64,000 nt of DNA from Owenia fusiformis (GCA_903813345.2 CAIIXF020000002.1:22396455-22460454); one strand, 5' to 3'; positions 39,741 to 53,795 are shown, counted from the first letter of the stretch. Notes: generated from the sequence alone by a model not told the origin. Made by a program: numbers and translations.

Positions 39741-42700
39741 TATGATATTCCTCACAAAGATTATAAAGACATACCCTCTCTAACTATCTTAAAAACTTTA
39801 AAATGCTTCAAATTCAAAATTTCACATTATGTTGCTATTGGGTATTATATGGTGTTATGATTGGTTGCATTATTAATATGATAATTGATAATAATTTAAT
39901 ATCATCACTCAAACATACATGACCTCTAGCAAGGCTAGACAGTTTAAGTGATTTGCACTAAAAATTCAAAAACTCAATTTTGAAATTCGATAAAAGTTTC
40001 AAAGTAATGCCTAGAACTATTTCAACTTTTCAAAACAATATTTCCAGGGTTTCAAAAAAATAATATGTAGAAAAAATTAACATGTCAACAGATTTTCCAA
40101 AGATTCTTTTGGCATTTTGTTATAAAAACTCCAACAATGATAAATACTGCTCAGAATGGTAACATTTTAGTTTGTTTAAATCATTAAACAAAGTGATCCC
40201 CCTACTGTTTTTGAGGGTCTTAAAATCATTCCTCAGGTGACTCGATTACCAGAAAAACTTAACTTATCAAAGAACGATACATTTTGAGTTATTTCAAACT
40301 GTTAAAACTGATGACTACTTGCTGTGACACAATTGAAGACAAATAAACAAGGAATGTAACATTTCACTAAATTAACTGTATAGGCACATAAAGTTACTTT
40401 TCGTTACCACCAATTGTCTTATATTACATAGGAAAAGTATCAAATATGTATTGTGGTCTATGTGACTTAGAATCTATCTGTTTTTCTTATAAAATTCGCC
40501 ATATGCTTGCAAACATTTCTGGTAGAGTTGTTCCAAAGAATTTATCAAATGTCAAACTAATTTGTGAGTTACTCGCTTGATTTCATACAATTTCACCGCA
40601 TTGTTTTGACTTAGGTTATGATTGGTGAAAAATGTGGCCCACCAATAAACATTGACGCCAGATGTAAAAATATTTTGGTTTTGAAGATTTTTATTTTCTC
40701 TTTATCTCCATAAATAATTGATCAGATTTCTAAGTTAATTTCCAAATCTTCATTTGATACATCTTTTTATTTGATACATTTTACCCATATTTGTTTGTCT
40801 TCAATAGTGGTTGGTCAACCATTGTTTACATCAATGGAGTGTATGGTCCACCATTGTTTAGCAGACGGTTCCAGATGCATTATGGTTGATATATTTTTGT
40901 CCAGCAGACGACTTTAAACTTTGTCACCAGGTGCATTATGGTCATCATATTTGTTAAGATCACTAATTTGGTAAAAGTATCATTTATTATTGGTCAGAAT
41001 AGTGGTGAATTTATCCTAAAAATCACCATAAGGGAAAAGATTTCTGAGTTCTTGTTACTACCTTCTCATTTGAAGATTCTCCTTCTAATTTGAAGATGTT
41101 CCCTTTCCTGTTTGTTTATTTATTTAATTTGCTCCAGATGAAATCACAACTTCAAAGAGGTAACATAATCAAAGTGGAGTTAACAGGGGATTTTAATAGT
41201 CAAACAGATGCACTGGTTACTTTGTTATTTTTTGACCATTTGTCGTTTGATGACCAATTAACTGAGCTATGTTGTAATTACTCCACCATCCCTCTGGTTA
41301 CCATGGAAATAGTTCTAGGGTACAATTGTTGGGATGGATTTGTATCTTTTATAGGTTCAACAGCCTCTACAATCTCTAGAGGAGTATGAGATACAAATTT
41401 TCCAAAAATGGAATGTTGATAAATCAGAATAAAGGTACCCCAAGCGTAGAGTTTAGTTTAAACTAAGATGAAGCCCTCTTTTAAGAAACAAAGTTGAACG
41501 AATGCATAGGGTAGAATAAAGGTATCCTGATATGGACAAAAATATAACAACCATAACATCAAATTCTACTCTTAGACACATAAAAGGCTCGTTAGAAAAA
41601 CACAGATAGAGCTCTATTTTAGAGAAGCAAAAGTGACACTAAAAAGGGTAGATCTAAAATTCAAGTCATGCTACATCATTGATATTTAAAGTCCACTAGA
41701 AGACTCACCTTAGCCTGAGTAGTACACTCTACTGTACTCAGTAAATTTAACATGCATGCTACTGATAAATATATCAAAATATTTATATAAACAATGACCA
41801 GGATACTCATTTATAATAACTTGACTCCAGAATATCTTCTATTCATCATATGTACAATAGAAAACATGTAGTTGACTTGTTCTAGACCAACTGGGTCGTG
41901 ATTCCAAATATAGATACGCATCAGGTTGGTTTTACACGGTTCATGTACCATTTTAATGTCGAGGGAATCATTTTTCAATCTCATAAGCAGAATTTTATTT
42001 TGTGTCATAATTTATAAATTTCACTCTTATCATAAATGGAATTTGCCAGGTTTTATGAACATTCTTTAATGTCTATGGGGATATCAGGAATACATTGAAA
42101 ATAAAATTTCTAAAAGATTTTTATCTTTTGGGAAACTCTCAAGAGTGTATGTTGTTAAGAATGCATACAGTATGATATTTTATCTGAAATGTTTTTTTAG
42201 TTCATAGGTTTGTTCCTTTTTATGTTGCTTTATTCATATTTTGAGATGCCCCCTTTGAGATTCTATCTTTTAATGCATCTCCCGTTCATTTAGTAATATA
42301 TCTGATCGACACATAAATCATACATACATGAAACATAACACAAACTTCCCAAAGGAAACAATAGCCAGAATTGAATAATTTGTGATCAATCATTGGTCGG
42401 AGACTCAGTTGACGTGGCAACAAAAGATCAAGATGGCCGATGGCCAGATGTGGCTGACCCATAGTTGATTATTGAAATTCCCTCTAATGATCTCTATGAC
42501 CTGAGGCTCTTGTCAACTTCTTGAATATGTTACCATACAGTACTTTATTTTGAATACTAACTTATTAGATTTGTTTTAAACCACTAGTGGTATGTGGAAT
42601 TGTAACATCAGGGGTGATGGTTTAGTGGTCTGAGGTTGAAAAGAATGGGGTTAATTTGGAGAGTGCAATATGGTTGTATCAGCAACAGTTAGCCCTCCAA

Positions 42701-42744
42701 ACACCTTAACCAATGTGGATACTCTAACACTGAAGTAATTGTCC

Positions 42745-42833
42745 TGTCTTGTATCAAGTACTGTTCCAACCCTCTCTTCTAAATCTCTAGGAGTGAGGTA
42801 TGTAGAAAGGGGAGGGGGATCAAGGCAAGACTT
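42745..42833. mobile_element. MITE, TAGTCTTGC family, copy 3 (diverged)
   Basis: Begins TGTCTTGTATCAAG and ends GATCAAGGCAAGACTT at 89 bp, with the family's CCCTCTC left half and GGGGAGGGGG right half. It underlies much of a spurious 90-residue minus-strand open frame. Confidence 0.55.
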
Positions 42834-43861
42834 TAAGATGTCTTCATACAGTTCAAATTCCCTTCCTATATGTTGGGTGGCATAACATTCTATACTGTAC
42901 CTAATTCTCTCCAATGCAGTCACTGGGGATCACCTACCTACCTCTAGATGCATCTGGCCTTAAAGCTGGAGCTTGTTCAACATGTGTGATCAACTGTTCT
43001 TTGTTTTTGCCTTCATCCCTTTTTTGCTCAATTTTCTGCTTAATTACACTCACTTGGCATAACTAATGTGAAATGAAAAATCTGCTGAAATTCAATTTCC
43101 TACAAATTCATTATTGAATATACAACCAGGTTACAATGTGCCAATTTACTATAAAATAAAAAAAATAGAACTAACACGCTGAACATTCACAATTTTTCCC
43201 ATAGAATTGATGATGTAATTATTCAAATATTCTTTAACACAAATAAATACATTGTCAAAGAATCCTAGAATGCTTTTTCTCAAGACGTACCAAGGAAAAT
43301 ATACTGAACATATGTGGACATTAAAATGAAACCCCATGCCTTTGTTTTCACTGTGGAGTAGTTAAAATACTATTTGATCCTCCCACAGTTAACGTTCTCC
43401 CACTTTATTTAGACTTTTATGTTCTTGGCAAAAAATATTATGTGTTTGCTTATCCATCTAATTCGAAACATTTGTAACAAAATGTTTTTGTAGAAAGTAA
43501 AAATAATATTGAAGAAATTTTGAGTTGAGGAACGTGTTATTAAAGTATATATTTGTCATTTTTTCAAATTATAAAGTATTTTATATATTTTTAGGATGCA
43601 TTTAGATGACCTGGTCTGTTATTTTCATCTATTGACAGATTGAACATTGACATAGACATTTAATACATCTTAAATGTTGATATATACATTAAGTACATCT
43701 AGCTATCTGTCAGATGTCCATCATTCAGCATTCATGGTTGGTCAGGCAGTCTCATCACCTTAACTCAACTCATATTCATTTACCTGGCGAAAATTCTGCC
43801 AAAATATCTCAAAACTGATCTTAACTGATATATATGATTTATAGCTTTCAATGAAGTGTGA

Positions 43862-43978
43862 TAGTCTTGCCTCAGACTGTGTACCCCCCTGTTTACTTCA
43901 ACTTTCCAATGCAACACATGTTGAAGGTAAAGTACACAGGGGCGGGGGTATACAATCTGAAGACTAAAAGCAAGACTA
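43862..43978. mobile_element. MITE, TAGTCTTGC family, copy 4
   Basis: Begins TAGTCTTGCCTCAGA and ends GCAAGACTA at 117 bp, with perfect 9-bp terminal inverted repeats. The interior has facing GTACCCCCCTGTTTACTT and GGGGCGGGGGTAT halves, so the whole unit can fold back. Confidence 0.7.
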
Positions 43979-45568
43979 AAATGTAAATGATCTGATGAGA
44001 CATGAACTAAAATATGAATAAAAAATGCCTGTTCAATCATAAATATTTTAGCTGCATTATTTTATGTTTGGATACTGTTTATCATAAATGTTTTAGTGAA
44101 AACTGTTGGATAAACATGTGGCATGATTTGGGAAAACTTGGAATGTAGAAATAATCAAGAAATATACAGCCGCATCTAAACTTAGGTGAAAATACTGGCC
44201 ATACCAGAATGATACTCTGAGTGGCAGACCGGTACCTCCGGGTAATCAATCAAGTTACCTATCAGCTGTATATATTTTCTGACGTGTTTAGACATTTGTT
44301 TGCCTCCAATGAAGTCTACTCTCATTGTTTTAAGCTATCTATTACAAACTGTGTACTAATCAGATACTTTATCTTACTTGTATTTTGTGTGTCTGAGGGT
44401 TTTAACATAATTATGATGTTTGGTTTTGACATATGGGGTTTGTCATGAATAACCACAAACAGATATCATCCGTCTGCATCTTCTTTAAACTTCACACTGA
44501 TTTACATGTATCAAGCCTCAAATCAAAAACCTTACTACTATTTTTTATGTCTGAAGAAATATATCTGCCTCGTAACCATCCATCAAAGTCAAAGAAGGAA
44601 TTTTACTAAATATTCAAGGTAAAATACAACTTTGGTTTCCCCCAGTGGATCATCAATCAAAATCATTCATCAGATTTTATAAATATTACATCAGTCATGC
44701 TGAAGACCAGCCTGGAACTTGGCAGGTTACAACTGTATGTAACCTCCTAATTTCAGGTTACTCATAAATCTAAAAAAGGCAAAAAATCTCATGAAATTGA
44801 TGACCTGGAAAATCTTGTGATATCTTAAAATTTATCTTAATTATGTTTTTTTCGCTTTAGAAATTCAAATTGATGAGGAAATGGTTTCTATTTGTGGTTA
44901 ATAGGGTTTAATAAAATGAGATTATATCGTGAAATAATTGAATTGAGACACTCCCTTCAAGATTCTCCAGCTAAGGTTAGATGAAGAATCATTCTTGAAA
45001 GAATGCTTCTAATGTTGAGACACAATATTGAGTTTGCAAATCAACCAATTTACTTTTAGGTACCTGACATTGATACCTGGGATTCTATTGGGTATCCAGA
45101 ATCAAAGGAGTAAAATCATCATATTGATATTGTACGGGAATGAGGCGGAATTGAGGGAAAGATAGGCTATCCACATCTTTTTGTATCAAATATTGTTTTT
45201 GAGAAGCATGGGCCCAGGCCCATACCCATTGGGTGTCTGAGAGGTTCAAACCCCTCCCCAGCCATTCAGGCAGTAAGAGCAATTGCAAGTGATTTGGGGC
45301 AAAGTTCTCAAATGTGAGTCCCCTCTCCTGAAGGTTTTGGAAAAGTGAAACCCCCTTCACAAAAGCTGGCTATCGACCTGGGCCATTTGAAATATCTGTA
45401 GAAATTGACATCATCAGTTTCCAATAGAAGACTCTCCAACCTGGAAGAGTTACAATTTCAATGTTTTATTGAAAGTGATGTTTGCTTTCATCTTGGTAGA
45501 GAATAAAGTATGAAGAAGTTGTGGCCAGTTTGAAGTCTTAGGTAGTGATGAAAACCTCCACTTCCTAC

Positions 45569-46037
45569 TAGTGTTGTCGCGATGTGCCATAATCGTACAT
45601 CGATGCATCGGCAATTTTCAGGAGTAAACATCGATGTACATCGCGATGTACATCGAGAAAACTCCGAGAAAAGTGCACTGAAATACCGAACGCTAATGCA
45701 CTAAAATAACGAACAGAACAAATTAATAAGAGTACGCTGGTACATCCGGGAACTTCTAGTAACGGTGAAATGAAAGTAAAAGTAATTTTTTTAGATTAAT
45801 GGTTCATTTCGACTAGCTAAAGCAGTTTTAAAGCGAAAGAATATCAGAAAACATTGGAAAATGAAATTAGTCATGAGAAAGGTAAGCGATTTGCGTCAAA
45901 ATAAGATAAGAAAGGGTGATTTTTAGCAAATTAATTTTTTTTAAAAACATCGATGTTTTGTTTCAGACATCGATGCATCGCCAGAATCAGCTTTGGCGAT
46001 GTATATCGCGATGTATCGATTAATCGCGACAACACTA
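45569..46037. mobile_element. 469-bp non-autonomous hAT MITE with 8-bp TSD
   Basis: Ends are TAGTGTTGTCGCGAT and ATCGCGACAACACTA, a perfect 15-bp inverted repeat. The flanks carry the perfect 8-bp direct repeat CTTCCTAC (45561-45568 and 46038-46045), the target-site length typical of hAT transposons. The subterminal regions are dense in ATCGATG, CATCGATG and ATCGCGATG words, probably transposase-binding repeats. No open frame is present, so it depends on an autonomous hAT elsewhere. The intact TSD and TIR point to a fairly recent insertion. Confidence 0.93.
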
Positions 46038-49000
46038 CTTCCTACATAAATAGAGATACATCTCTGGTGGCATATTGAACTGGGATGTTATGATCTGTCT
46101 CATGTTTACTGGGGCCTTGATGCTGTAGTCAACCACCAGCTTTTGCTAAGAGGCCTCACTTTTTAAAAAATTCCAGGGGGGCTTGTTGTCAACTTTGTCC
46201 CAGAAATGCCCAAAATCACATGATAAGTGCCCAGAATGGCATGATTTTGAAAGAATTTTTTTGTTGGGGGAGGGACCTGAACCCCATGGCTACGGGATAC
46301 GATGAGGTTTATCCATGTTGCCTTGTGTTATATGAACTTGTGAAGTTCATGTTGGAGGCACTGAAAAATATTTCATTGGGCATCAAATGAAATAATGAAA
46401 TTGGATGAGGCAAATTCAATAGGTGAGGCAAGGTACATGTAAATATTAATCCTACCATTGGACTTCATTTTCTCAATTTAATTTGAAAAATCATCACTTA
46501 TCAATAATTTTTCTGTCTCATGCCTACTTGTACTTCCACCCATGACCATTAATCATGCATTAAACAATAGCAAAAATGAGTTTGGTTGAATGGCATTGAA
46601 CATATGCTACTTTCAAAATGTGTCACACATTTTTTCACAGTTGCATTGCTTTTCCTCTCTATTCTAAAAACTTGAAAAAAGCTCAAATTCAAAGACTCAC
46701 TTTACCCAAGTTATGACTTTATTGCTTTCGCAGAGAAAATGTTGGTCTGATTAGCCCAGGAATGCATGGCGGGTCTTTTTGATGTTCACTTGCTTACGCC
46801 TGGCTGTCAAATTGTCAGTTCAAATATACCTGGGAGTGCTTTAACAGCTTCACTTTTACCATGGGTTTTGATGTGAGTGTTGTATTGAAGGTCGGTTTGA
46901 CTTTTTCGTTTGAAATTATGGGCATTTTGTATGGCTTGGGACTGAGGAATCTGGGCAAGTAATTAGGGTTAAATTCATTAGTTCTTAGGTTATTCTGACC
47001 ATATGTTTTATAAACAATATTGGCACTGATACTTTTTTATTAAGATTGGGAAATCTTAAAAGCGTCATTAATCTTGGAAAAAGTCAGTCAGTGACCTACT
47101 TTGTTGTTTAGGTCACATCGACTTAATTCACACCGACTTAATCCATCTGTTAAAACAATATGGGAATGTATTATATGATGGAGTATATGCTTTATGTTCC
47201 GTTTTAAGTCTTTCAATTTCACTTTTCAATGTCACCAACAAGAATTGGAAACATATTGTGATAGTCCCCATTTTTTGTGACCAGGGTATGGTATTTGGCA
47301 TTCACCGTTACACTTTTGTAACCATTTGCAATAACTGAACAGATGGATATATTTTCTCATATTAGTATGTTGTTAAAAACAATTCTTAAAGATTACTTTT
47401 ATATTTTTATGTCAAACATCAGTTGGAATTTTACTTTCTAGAAATTCAAATGTAATTTATTTGTCATATGTCCAACCATTTTATTGATAAACAAAGATGT
47501 TTATACAGTTAATTGTTGCCTCCATGTAATTACATATGAATATAGCCGTAGTCCATGACAACATGGCTATTACATATAACAACATACATACTAAATATGG
47601 TCATTAAGGTAACAATTAATTATTATCTTGGCTGAAATCAATTTAAGGAGAAAGTTTACATTTCGGTCAAAAATACCTTTTTTAGAAAACCTTAAAAAAG
47701 CTGTTTGGTAACTGTTATAGTTTTTTTACAACTGTATATCTAATACCAGTGGTCTCCTCAGTTTCCTTCCCCAGTTTCTTTTCCAATCATTCATATCCTT
47801 ATTTTGTACCTACTGTGGTCTATATCTCAATATTTCAATCTTTAAGAGAGTGCAAAAATTATAACAGAGTGGAAAATATTAACAGAGTGTGGAACCATGT
47901 GACATAATGCATGGGCGATCACTGAGTATTAAATATTTTTGGGGTAATTCACATTTCTGGGGATTAGAACTATAAGACACAATCATGCTCAATTTTCCTA
48001 TGAAGGTTAAATCACCAGATATCCATATTATCTACAACATACACAGTTTGTAATTTGAGTCTCTAAATGCTGTTTCATAACTCAGCAAAGAGTTGATAAT
48101 CCATGTCCCTAAATTAGCCTTATCCTGTAGGCCATTTGCTCAGGATTAAACAGATTAACTCTGGATTAACAGATTATCCCAAGCTACTGTGAAATATGGC
48201 CCTCTGGCTGGAATGGCACAGATGCAATATTAAGTAGAAACATTTTACAAATATTGGACTAAGACCACTTCAAATCACTTAAGAATTTTATGCTGTTTTT
48301 TAAATCTAAATTGTCATAGATACAGGGTGTCAGAAATATTCCTGGATTTTCTATTTGCTATGGCATGACCTATAGGCAATGATTTCTGAATCTAGCTTGA
48401 TGGGTCAATGTCTCCTCAAGTATTAAATTTGAAATATACAAATGATATAATATTAGAACAAATTCTCACATAAGAATTATAAAATACATGCATGGTACTT
48501 TGATTGATCAAGATATTATAATAGGATCAAGCAGATAAATTCTGGATGTTGGTTTTGCTAATCCATACACACACACTCAATCCACCAGCCCCATTAATGA
48601 CGAGATAATGTACAGATAATCCCTGGATTAATTAAATCTTAGATAATCCACTCATTTAAGCTGTCTTATAAACTTCCATGGGGACCTTGATATGCACACA
48701 GAGTGTGGGTTTTCGAGAAGATGCCTTATCAGGGTAAATGTTATTCTTTTGGTGAGCAATACTATTGTTCAGATAAAAAGAGGGTGTATTCCTTGTTCGT
48801 TATATCCCTTAGTTAGTTTCCATAATTTTTTTTTATTCCTATTGGTCAGATCAGTGGTTTATCAGTCATGCGATAGCATTGGTGCATCTTGGGATGGAAC
48901 CTCCTGTCTTGTTTAGTCTTGTAATTAATTTATTGTCTGGTTGATATGTTGTATAATGCTAGTCTGTTATTCCACTCAGGGGGTCAAGAGTTATCTTATT

Positions 49001-50303
49001 CATTTTTGGAGAGAACAATCGAATCATGTAACTTATCATTTTTTCATGATTTTCTTCATTAACCATTTTATACTTACAAAATTGGTGACAGAAAATACCA
49101 TTTCAGAAATTTTCATTAACATTACGGTATTTCATATCTTCCTCAACACAATTGTTGCCACCAATATCATTATCATTACCACCTTTTTCAACCAATTTGT
49201 TGTTCTGAATGAATGATTCACAAAATTCAATTATTTCAATGCATTTTTCCATCAGTATTATATTTTTTAACTGAATAGTTTCCTGACACCCTTGAATCTC
49301 AGAGTCTAGTAGTAATCACCGTAGATGAAGCACTCTTTTAGCATACTAAATCACATTCTTGAAAAGGCAACATTGTTAACTGCAAAACAAAAAATATGTG
49401 ATGAGTTTTGGAATGCTTTTTCATCAGGGTGATTTGATGTTATGAAATATTTCTGTAAATAGACTAACATTGACTTGAGGAATCACAATGTAAATAATTA
49501 CTAGATTGACAAATGGCAAAAAATATGACTTCTGTAAGAAACAAACTTGTCATGACTTTATTATACTGAAATGAATAATTGCTTGATTGTTTGGTTTGTT
49601 TTTAACTTGGTGAAATATTGAAAACAGGTTCATTTTTTGCTCAGTTTTAAGGCTGCGCATATATTTTCTTTTCTGGTCTAATTTTGTCTTATTGGGGTAT
49701 GTTTTAATATTGAATAATACTGTAAAATGTTCAATATTTCAATATGGCCTAGGCATTACATTTGCAATTTTATCATTTTTTGTAGTGCTATATCGTCGTG
49801 GTAATGGCTGTATTTGATGGGTTTTAGGAAGTTAGTCGTTACTGATTTATGTTCTCTTATTGATTAACATGTGTTGGTTATGATGGTCAGAGATTTATGA
49901 CAGACACACTTCAACATTTAAGTGACTCAATACCTTTCTATAATATGAAACATCCCAAAGTTTTCCCTTATATGCTATGCCATGACAAGAAAATGAAGAA
50001 CTAGTTTGACAAAAGATCCACTAGTATTTAATGGTCATTTATAAATTGAGTAAGTTTATTGAATGCCCAGATTTTACTTATGAATTTTTGGTAGACTTGT
50101 AGGCTTGATTTGCGAAGGGTTTATTGCTTGTTTTGGATATAATCTATTTGTGAAATTGGGCTATGAATTCTATATTTCTACAGCTCATCTCTTGACTGAT
50201 TTATATGTTTGGTCAGTTCAACATGTGCACCTATGGTCTGAGATATATCACTAACACTTGTGTATTTAGAGGCATCCGTGAGCATATTTTTTAATTAGGA
50301 GGA

Positions 50304-50615
50304 GTTTGTATCTTTCCCATTCTAACTTCAGATTTATCACTGGGTGCCATATTTCCTCTATTTTCCAATTGGTTGGTGTTTTTGAATTCGCATTAAGCAT
50401 CAAATAAGGTCCATTGCTCTTTTGCTCAGCATCTAGAACTGCACATATATTTTCTCTACCTTTTATATTTTTCATGGGGTATGTTTAGTACAAGTTTGTA
50501 TCTTTCACATTCTAACTTAAAGTTAAATTATTAGGTGCCGTATTTTCTCTATTCTCCGATTGGTTACTGTTCTCCTCAGTCACTTCAGAATAACATTAAG
50601 CATCGAATTATATTA
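50304..50615 (+). repeat. Imperfect ~190-bp tandem duplication
   Basis: GTTTGTATCTTTCCCATTCT at 50304 recurs at 50494 as GTTTGTATCTTTCACATTCT. Both copies continue with GGTGCC(A/G)TATTT, CTCTATT(T/C)TCC, ATTGGTT and CATTAAGCATC in the same order. Confidence 0.75.
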
Positions 50616-52317
50616 TCCACCAATCGTGCTTAGAAGGTGGGGTTTTCGGGTGCTTTTGTAAGTTGATTTGTTGAATAAGAGATATGGAGCATGTTTGATT
50701 TGTAAACATCATCTTGGGTCATAGAAAACTGTGCTGTTCAGTCAAACATAGATGCCCCATAAGTGTATAATTTCAGGATGTCGCTCATTCAGATGGTGAT
50801 GTGTGAAGGGAAATGTTTAAACAAAGAATTTAATGGAAAAGTGAGGAATTTGTGGGAAAAAAGCAATCGATGATATGCAGTTTTTCTTGAAATGTATAAA
50901 AATTGAAAGATGATGGGTAATTCATTTAAATTGAATTAAATTAATTAATTAATTTTTGTATGATTGTCAGTCTCATTTCAGAGAGATTCTATGGGTGGGA
51001 GATACCTGATACAAGTCATAGGCATCAAATTCCTCCAAATCTACCTCCATAGTCTAACTTTCCATATACAGTAGTCCTCTTCAATATACAGAGATAAGAC
51101 ATCATATATGTCAAACAATGTATGTCAATCCAGTGCAAAGGTTGCCAAAGTGAAAATGAAATATCATTAGCCATTTGTATCATTTGCTTCCAAAATGTAT
51201 AAATGTATAATAGAGAATAATGGCTTTAGACCGGCTTCATTAGTCTCCACCTACTCCTAAATACTTCCTGGGTCTTCAGTCTGTAGCTGTTTTCTTATAG
51301 GATATTATGTATAAGTGTGCATAACATTTTGAGGGATTTTATATAAAAAGAAGTAAATGTATCAATTGAAGTGCGCCTTAAGTTTGGATATATCTAAGTT
51401 GGGAAAAAAAGTAATTTCTTTGTTTTTGTTTCAATTAGGTTTTAATTTCTAAACAAAAATTGTTTGAATTTTCTGGTCTAGATTGACATGTTCCTATGCA
51501 CTGTGAGAAAGTTGATATATAACTTGAGTGTTTTTTGTAAATAAACATGTGGAATCTAAATGTCATGTTCCCACGTAATGCACATATAATAGTTAGAGTA
51601 GAGGGATTCGATGCATATGTCACCACAATAACTATAAACCTTGCTGATGACACAAATTCTTTTTCAAATTGAGAAATATGAGTGAATATTTTGACCACAG
51701 TATTTTACAATATTACTATTTGAGTTATGATAATTTTTGTTCTGAAAGCTTGTCATGATTCAAAGAGTGGTTTTTATCAGTTTCCAAATGTTGCCCATTG
51801 TGAGGTATTATTTGCCATATTCAACATTAGCATTACATATTTAACATTAGCATTAAAGAAAAGAAACATTTGTTCAAATAAAATAGCAGTTTCAATTTGA
51901 ACTTTTCTGTGTGGAATTCCCATGTTATTTCAATGAATAATCTGGCACTAGGGGGATGGGATATGTATTGGTAGGGGGCAGGTTTATTGATAAGATAATT
52001 GAAAGAGAAAGATAATCCAAGAAAGGACCATTGATGCTATTATCTCATGTTAGACCAGATGTCAGCAATAAACTGTTACCAGATATCATCATATTGTCTG
52101 GATCTGTACCCAAAAGGAACTATTTCTTTGAGTGATATGTTTTCTTTTAGGGGCTCATTTTGGTTGAATTCCTGCGATTTAACAATGCATGTTGTTCCAG
52201 TTTTGTTAAAGGCATCTATTGCCAACTAAATAACAATAGAATAAATAAAATAGAAAAATTGGAAAAATTGCAAATGGCGGAATAACTTAGAACTTGGTAT
52301 AATCTTCTAAAATCTAC

Positions 52318-52817
52318 NNNNNNNNNNNNNNNNNNNNNNNNNNNNNNNNNNNNNNNNNNNNNNNNNNNNNNNNNNNNNNNNNNNNNNNNNNNNNNNNNNN
52401 NNNNNNNNNNNNNNNNNNNNNNNNNNNNNNNNNNNNNNNNNNNNNNNNNNNNNNNNNNNNNNNNNNNNNNNNNNNNNNNNNNNNNNNNNNNNNNNNNNNN
52501 NNNNNNNNNNNNNNNNNNNNNNNNNNNNNNNNNNNNNNNNNNNNNNNNNNNNNNNNNNNNNNNNNNNNNNNNNNNNNNNNNNNNNNNNNNNNNNNNNNNN
52601 NNNNNNNNNNNNNNNNNNNNNNNNNNNNNNNNNNNNNNNNNNNNNNNNNNNNNNNNNNNNNNNNNNNNNNNNNNNNNNNNNNNNNNNNNNNNNNNNNNNN
52701 NNNNNNNNNNNNNNNNNNNNNNNNNNNNNNNNNNNNNNNNNNNNNNNNNNNNNNNNNNNNNNNNNNNNNNNNNNNNNNNNNNNNNNNNNNNNNNNNNNNN
52801 NNNNNNNNNNNNNNNNN
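52318..52817. other. Assembly gap (500 N)
   Basis: Exactly 500 ambiguous bases, a conventional placeholder length, so the true distance is unknown. Open frames reported through it are artefacts. The first exon of the THAP transposase or the element's left end could lie here. Confidence 0.99.
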
Positions 52818-53250
52818 AGTTTTCAACAGCGTGACATGCAACATTGGGAGACTTTGATGCATAGAAGATCACTGACCAATGTTTTGTTAATTTTTGGCTT
52901 TTTGTTGAGTTGTTGTTCATATTTTTACAGATCAAAAAGTGAAGAAGAATGACACAATCCTTTGCAAACTGACTTCATTGTGTGGAGTAGATAGTGAATT
53001 TTCTTCTACTATTCCATGCATTGAATGGTTTATTTGTGAGGATACAAACTGTCTTAATGAATGAAGCTAGCAGATGTACAAGCTGTATATTGATGGAATG
53101 AAACAGGATCAGGATTTTCTGGATAGGGAGTGAAATGCTAAATTAATGAAAAGTTGTTGTGTGATGTGTCAGAAAAGATGCAACTCACATAACTTACAAT
53201 GCATATCTTTTTAACCAATGGGACTTGAAATATATGTTTTGCCATAAGTA

Positions 53251-53409
53251 AAGTTGGTTCAGCTTCAGTGTTCTTTGAGTTGAGCAGGTTTCATTACTGT
53301 GGCTTCTGTGTGACCCATTTGCTGCCCATATAAAAGATTTGCTCAAAATGTCTACTGCCTCTCGTAGGCCAGTCTTACTTTGTCAACTCAAAGAACATTG
53401 AACCAACTT
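53251..53409. mobile_element. 159-bp foldback MITE with TA flanks
   Basis: Left arm AAGTTGGTTCAGCTTCAGTG... followed by TTCTTTGAGTTGA pairs with right arm TCAACTCAAAGAACATTGAA followed by CCAACTT. TA dinucleotides flank both ends (53249-53250, 53410-53411), as expected for a Tc1/mariner-type MITE. It lies 386 bases upstream of the transposase exon, probably in its upstream intron or 5' region. Confidence 0.7.
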
Positions 53410-53795
53410 TAGAAATGTCAAACAAGAACGAGAATTAGAACTCTATTTGCTAAAAAGTAATGCATTGTTAGTTAGGTTGCATTTTTTGAAACACCCTGTA
53501 CTATTTAGTTTTCTAAGAGAGTATCTCATGAGATCGATATCCGAATTCTAGATTGTTGAGGATTGTATAAATGAGCCAATTTTATTTTTGATTTATTCAT
53601 GACTGTAAGAATGACAAAATTGTTTTTCACGCCTTGGGTGCTTTATTGTGATCAGTTTGCTAGGCGAGTGGTATGTCAAATTTTTATCATCCTAATAAAT
53701 CTTGAAAAATATAATGTTTGAACTCTGCTCAATTAAGTACAGTAAAATGATTGCCATAAAAGATGCAAATGTTTAAGCCAATTCATTTTTTCCAG

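Larger units (their letters stand above)
34286..52317. other. 18 kb without a convincing exon
   Basis: This begins as the phase-1 cadherin intron after exon E. No downstream cadherin repeat motif (DxNDN, LDRE, ATDxD) is visible in any frame up to the gap, so the next exon is more than 18 kb away, in the gap, or too small to see. Contents I can name: poly-G tracts, an inverted-repeat pair at 38634/39740, two TAGTCTTGC MITEs, a hAT MITE, a ~190-bp tandem duplication, and a dispersed GATGAAGCTCTCTTTT-like word. The longest open frames (38267-38851, 35435-35782, 36091-36414) look like chance or repeat-derived. Confidence 0.55.

Noticed and set aside
42651-42923. 90-residue minus-strand open frame (MTALERIRYSIECYATQ...)
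   Set aside because: A large part is a TAGTCTTGC-family MITE; no domain or splice support.
45225-45260. GAGGTTCAAACCCCTC as a tRNA T-arm
   Set aside because: The B-box-like word is present but the T-stem mispairs and no A box, anticodon arm or acceptor stem could be built around it.
52216-52935. 239- and 182-residue minus-strand open frames
   Set aside because: They run through the 500-N gap and are artefacts.
53160-53215. MCQKRCNSHNL... as the missing THAP first exon
   Set aside because: The spacing and following residues do not fit THAP, it soon reaches a stop, and no suitable donor in phase 2 was seen.
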